From assembly GCA_012520975.1 (NCBI GenBank), contig JAAYNF010000085.1:1-35082 (forward strand): a stretch of 35,082 nucleotides of DNA. Direction: 5' to 3'. Below, one piece after another: positions 32,197 through 35,082 of this stretch. This stretch comes from Clostridiaceae bacterium (GTDB lineage: Bacteria > Bacillota > Clostridia > Saccharofermentanales > UBA5734). The translations under genes were made by a program, and so were the position numbers. Numbering within the stretch: position 1 is the first letter of the stretch; the number at the start of each line of letters is the position of its first letter. The notes under the pieces are model-generated. The model searched no databases. It saw nothing but the letters and a program-made list of their open reading frames with translations, and was not told the DNA's origin.

Positions 32197-33451
32197 AGGT
32201 AACCCTCCCGTCGCAAATGGTCAGTTGTACCTGTCCGTATAACTCCCACCCGTGAAAAGGCGTATTTCGCGCCTTGGACAGCATGGCGTCGCGATCGAAA
32301 ATAAAAGGATTTTCTAGATCTACCAGGACAAGATCCGCCGGCCGGCCGGGTGTCAGAGTACCTAAATCCGGTTGCAGCAGCTTGGCCGGATTGGTCGTCA
32401 TCGTCGCCAGCCACTGTGGCAATGTTAAAAAACCGGTTCGGACCAAAAAAGTGTATCCGAGCGCCAACGCCGTTTCAAAGCCAACAATGCCGTTGTTGGC
32501 TAAACCGAACTCCAGATCTTTTTCGTCCGAATGGTGAGGCGCATGGTCAGTGGCGATCATGTCAATGGTTCCATCCTGCAGGCCTTTGATAATGGCGTCA
32601 ACATCCTCTTGGGCGCGAAGTGGCGGATTCATTTTGGCATTGGTATCAAAACCTTGGCAGGCCTGATCGGTCAAGGTAAAATAATGCGGGCAGGTTTCAG
32701 CGCTGACCTGCACTCCCCTTGCCTTGGCGGCCCGAATCAAATCTACCGAGGCTCGGGTACTGACATGGGCGATATGGACAGGTAATTCCAAATACTCGGA
32801 CAACAGGCATTCTCGAGCAACCATCATGGATTCCGATACCGTTGGAATGCCACGAAGTCCTAATGTCGTTGACCAGAGACCTTCATTCATGTGCCCGCCC
32901 TCAGCCAATGACAGGTCTTCGCAATGCGAAATGACGGTCAGACCGAAGTGGTTGGCATAGAGCATGCCTTTTCGCATGATATCTGCCCGCTCAACCGGTC
33001 GCCCATCATCCGAAACGGCAACAATCCCTTCGGCGGCCATCAGTCCTATTTCCGCCAGCTCCAGTCCTTTTTGCTCCTTGCTTAGTGCCCCGATCGGTAA
33101 TACACGGGCATAACCTTCTTTTGCGCTCTTTTCTTTGATGAATCTTACCAAGGCCGCATGATCACAGACCGGTACGGTGTTCGGCATGCAGGCGACGGTG
33201 GTAAAGCCCCCCTTGGCTGCGCTTTTTGTTCCGCTGACAATGTCTTCACGATATTCATGTCCCGGTTCACGCAAATGGCAATGCGCATCGATCAGGCCCG
33301 GGAAAACGGCCAGTCCGGTTGCATCGATGATCCGGTCCGGCTGTTCCTCAAATCCATCACTGATTAAGCCGTGTTCAATATACACCGGCCGTACACCGGT
33401 AAAACCGGTGGCCGGGTCGACAACATGACCGTTTTCAACGACCATCCTCAT
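32189..33451 (-). CDS. pyrC: Dihydroorotase
   Basis: A 420-residue zinc amidohydrolase cyclising carbamoyl-aspartate to dihydroorotate. Metal ligands are visible in LIDAHCHLREPGHEYRED, VISHCEDLS, PVHIAHVSTR and MIATDHAPHHSDEK. This is the Gram-positive (type I, ~420-residue) PyrC rather than the shorter E. coli type. GGAGG is 8 bases before the ATG, and the start overlaps the pyrB stop (ATGA). Confidence 0.96.
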   Translation of the reverse strand: MRMVVENGHVVDPATGFTGVRPVYIEHGLISDGFEEQPDRIIDATGLAVFPGLIDAHCHLREPGHEYREDIVSGTKSAAKGGFTTVACMPNTVPVCDHAALVRFIKEKSAKEGYARVLPIGALSKEQKGLELAEIGLMAAEGIVAVSDDGRPVERADIMRKGMLYANHFGLTVISHCEDLSLAEGGHMNEGLWSTTLGLRGIPTVSESMMVARECLLSEYLELPVHIAHVSTRASVDLIRAAKARGVQVSAETCPHYFTLTDQACQGFDTNAKMNPPLRAQEDVDAIIKGLQDGTIDMIATDHAPHHSDEKDLEFGLANNGIVGFETALALGYTFLVRTGFLTLPQWLATMTTNPAKLLQPDLGTLTPGRPADLVLVDLENPFIFDRDAMLSKARNTPFHGWELYGQVQLTICDGRVTYE

Positions 33452-34377
33452 CCTACGTTCCTCCTGGCTTGCAATAGATACATGATGGCCATGCGAACAG
33501 CCACTCCGTTGGTCACCTGTTCATTGATTACCGATTGCGAGCTGTCATAAATATGTGTTGGCATCTCGACACCGTGATTGCATGGGCCAGGATGCATAAT
33601 AATGGCGTCAGGTTTGGCGCTGCGGATAGCGTCGTCATCCAGCGCAAAAAAACGAGCATACTCACTGATTGAAGGAAACATGGCTGTGCGCATCCGCTCC
33701 AGCTGGATTCGAAGCGCCATGATAACATCCGCGCCTTGCACCGCGTCCCGGACAGAGGGGCAGACAACGGCACCCATTTCGGCAAGACCTACCGGCATCA
33801 TGGTCGGCGGAGCTGCCAAACGTACCTCGGCGCCTAATTTAATCAGTCCCCACAAATTGCTGCGGGCAACCCGGCTGTGCAGGACATCACCGATAATGGC
33901 CACCCGCAGGCCTTTGATTCCACCCTTCTTCTGACGCATGGTGAAAAAGTCAAGCAACGCCTGCGTGGGATGCTCGTTCATACCGTCGCCGGCATTGATC
34001 ACAGAGGCTTTGACGCGGGGCGCGATCAGGTGAGGCGCGCCGGATTCTCCGTGCCGCATGATCAAAATATCCGTCGCCATCATATCGATGGTCCTGGCAG
34101 TGTCCACCAAAGACTCGCCTTTGTTGACGCTGCTGCTGGATGTTGCAATGTTGGCCGACGCGGCGCTCATGAATTTACTGGCCATTTCAAAGGACAGTCG
34201 CGTTCGGGTGCTGTTTTCATAAAACAACGTGACAATTGATTTGCCTTGTAAATGCGCGGTCCTTTTACTATTTGCCTGCAAAACCATCTTCATTGTTTCG
34301 GCGGTATCCAGAATCAGATTGATTTCATCTACGGTCAATTGCTGGATTCCTAGAAGATCTTTATGGATAAGCTGCAT
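33448..34377 (-). CDS. pyrB: Aspartate carbamoyltransferase catalytic chain
   Basis: A 309-residue enzyme joining carbamoyl phosphate and aspartate. It has the carbamoyl-phosphate loop FYENSTRTRLSFE, SSSSVNKGESL, the substrate loop MNEHPTQALLDFF, GDVLHSRVARSN and MHPGPCNHGVE. ATG 34377 is correctly spaced from AAAGG; the track's GTG 34386 abuts that site. It starts five bases after the pyrR stop. There is no pyrI regulatory chain, as expected for Bacillota. Confidence 0.96.
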   Translation of the reverse strand: MQLIHKDLLGIQQLTVDEINLILDTAETMKMVLQANSKRTAHLQGKSIVTLFYENSTRTRLSFEMASKFMSAASANIATSSSSVNKGESLVDTARTIDMMATDILIMRHGESGAPHLIAPRVKASVINAGDGMNEHPTQALLDFFTMRQKKGGIKGLRVAIIGDVLHSRVARSNLWGLIKLGAEVRLAAPPTMMPVGLAEMGAVVCPSVRDAVQGADVIMALRIQLERMRTAMFPSISEYARFFALDDDAIRSAKPDAIIMHPGPCNHGVEMPTHIYDSSQSVINEQVTNGVAVRMAIMYLLQARRNVG

Positions 34378-34382
34378 ATGGA

Positions 34383-34997
<615 letters not shown>

Positions 34998-35041
34998 TCA
35001 AGCAAATGTGGTTTTCCCACTTGCATCCGGACAATTTATGG

Positions 35042-35076
35042 AACCCTTCCAGCCTCACAGGACTCGTTAAAAGGTT
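35042..35076 (-). promoter_or_regulatory. PyrR-binding anti-antiterminator hairpin in the pyr leader
   Basis: The minus strand contains AGTCCTGTGAGGCT, matching the PyrR recognition consensus ARUCCNGNGAGGYU, framed by AACCTT and AAGGGTT arms that can close a stem. By known mechanism PyrR-UMP stabilises this hairpin, prevents the antiterminator and lets the terminator form. The promoter lies beyond the window edge. Confidence 0.9.
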
Positions 35077-35082
35077 TTCTCA

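Overview
The window is a gene-dense piece of a bacterial chromosome, roughly half G+C by eye, and reads as Bacillota, most likely a clostridial lineage. The evidence is a tRNA-sensing T-box leader, a PyrR-type attenuator, a class 1B dihydroorotate dehydrogenase paired with PyrK, a CGAAC-N4-GTTTG LexA box of the Gram-positive type, strong AGGAGG ribosome binding sites, extended -10 promoters, and the order miaB-mutS-mutL-miaA-hfq near lexA. I cannot name the genus. I see no insertion sequence, prophage, CRISPR array, tRNA or rRNA.

Layout. 1-395: 3' end of purB. 476-10136 (+): a long co-directional run starting at a strong promoter. It encodes a GntR/UTRA regulator, a NifZ-like cysteine desulfurase, thiI, a HypE/AIR-synthase-like protein, glyA, rarA, a second cysteine desulfurase (IscS/NifS type), an IscU/NifU scaffold and mnmA. 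The theme is persulfide sulfur delivery to tRNA thiolation (4-thiouridine by ThiI, 2-thiouridine by MnmA) and to Fe-S assembly. 10123-13616: a PHP phosphatase (-), an M18 aminopeptidase (+) and a XerC/D-like recombinase (-). 13707-17900 (+): asd of the archaeal/fungal type, an alpha/beta hydrolase, and leuA behind a T-box leader with a CUC (Leu) specifier.

17901-20006: the least ordinary part. It holds a perfect 36-bp palindrome, an unrecognised gene (-) for a very basic single-span membrane protein with a recent 60-residue tandem duplication, then lexA (+) transcribed divergently from it with a LexA box on the lexA -35, then an unusual hfq (-) whose 3' end overlaps lexA on the opposite strand. 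20099-27649 (-): a two-TM protein, miaB, mutS, mutL and miaA, with the four named genes tightly coupled. 27732-35082 (-): the pyrimidine operon read leftward from a PyrR leader at the right edge: pyrR, pyrB, pyrC, pyrF, pyrK, pyrD, a long divergent pyrE-like gene, then a short-chain dehydrogenase. carA and carB are not in the cluster.

Most of the window is housekeeping. The best candidate for something undescribed is the duplicated, membrane-anchored basic protein beside lexA. It sits where some Bacillota keep an SOS cell-division inhibitor (yneA), but it does not resemble YneA. Other points worth a second look are the PyrE-like protein with a degraded PRPP loop, the Hfq with an altered Sm2 motif, the orphan AIR-synthase-like gene in the thiI operon, the palindrome, and two short tandem duplications at promoters.
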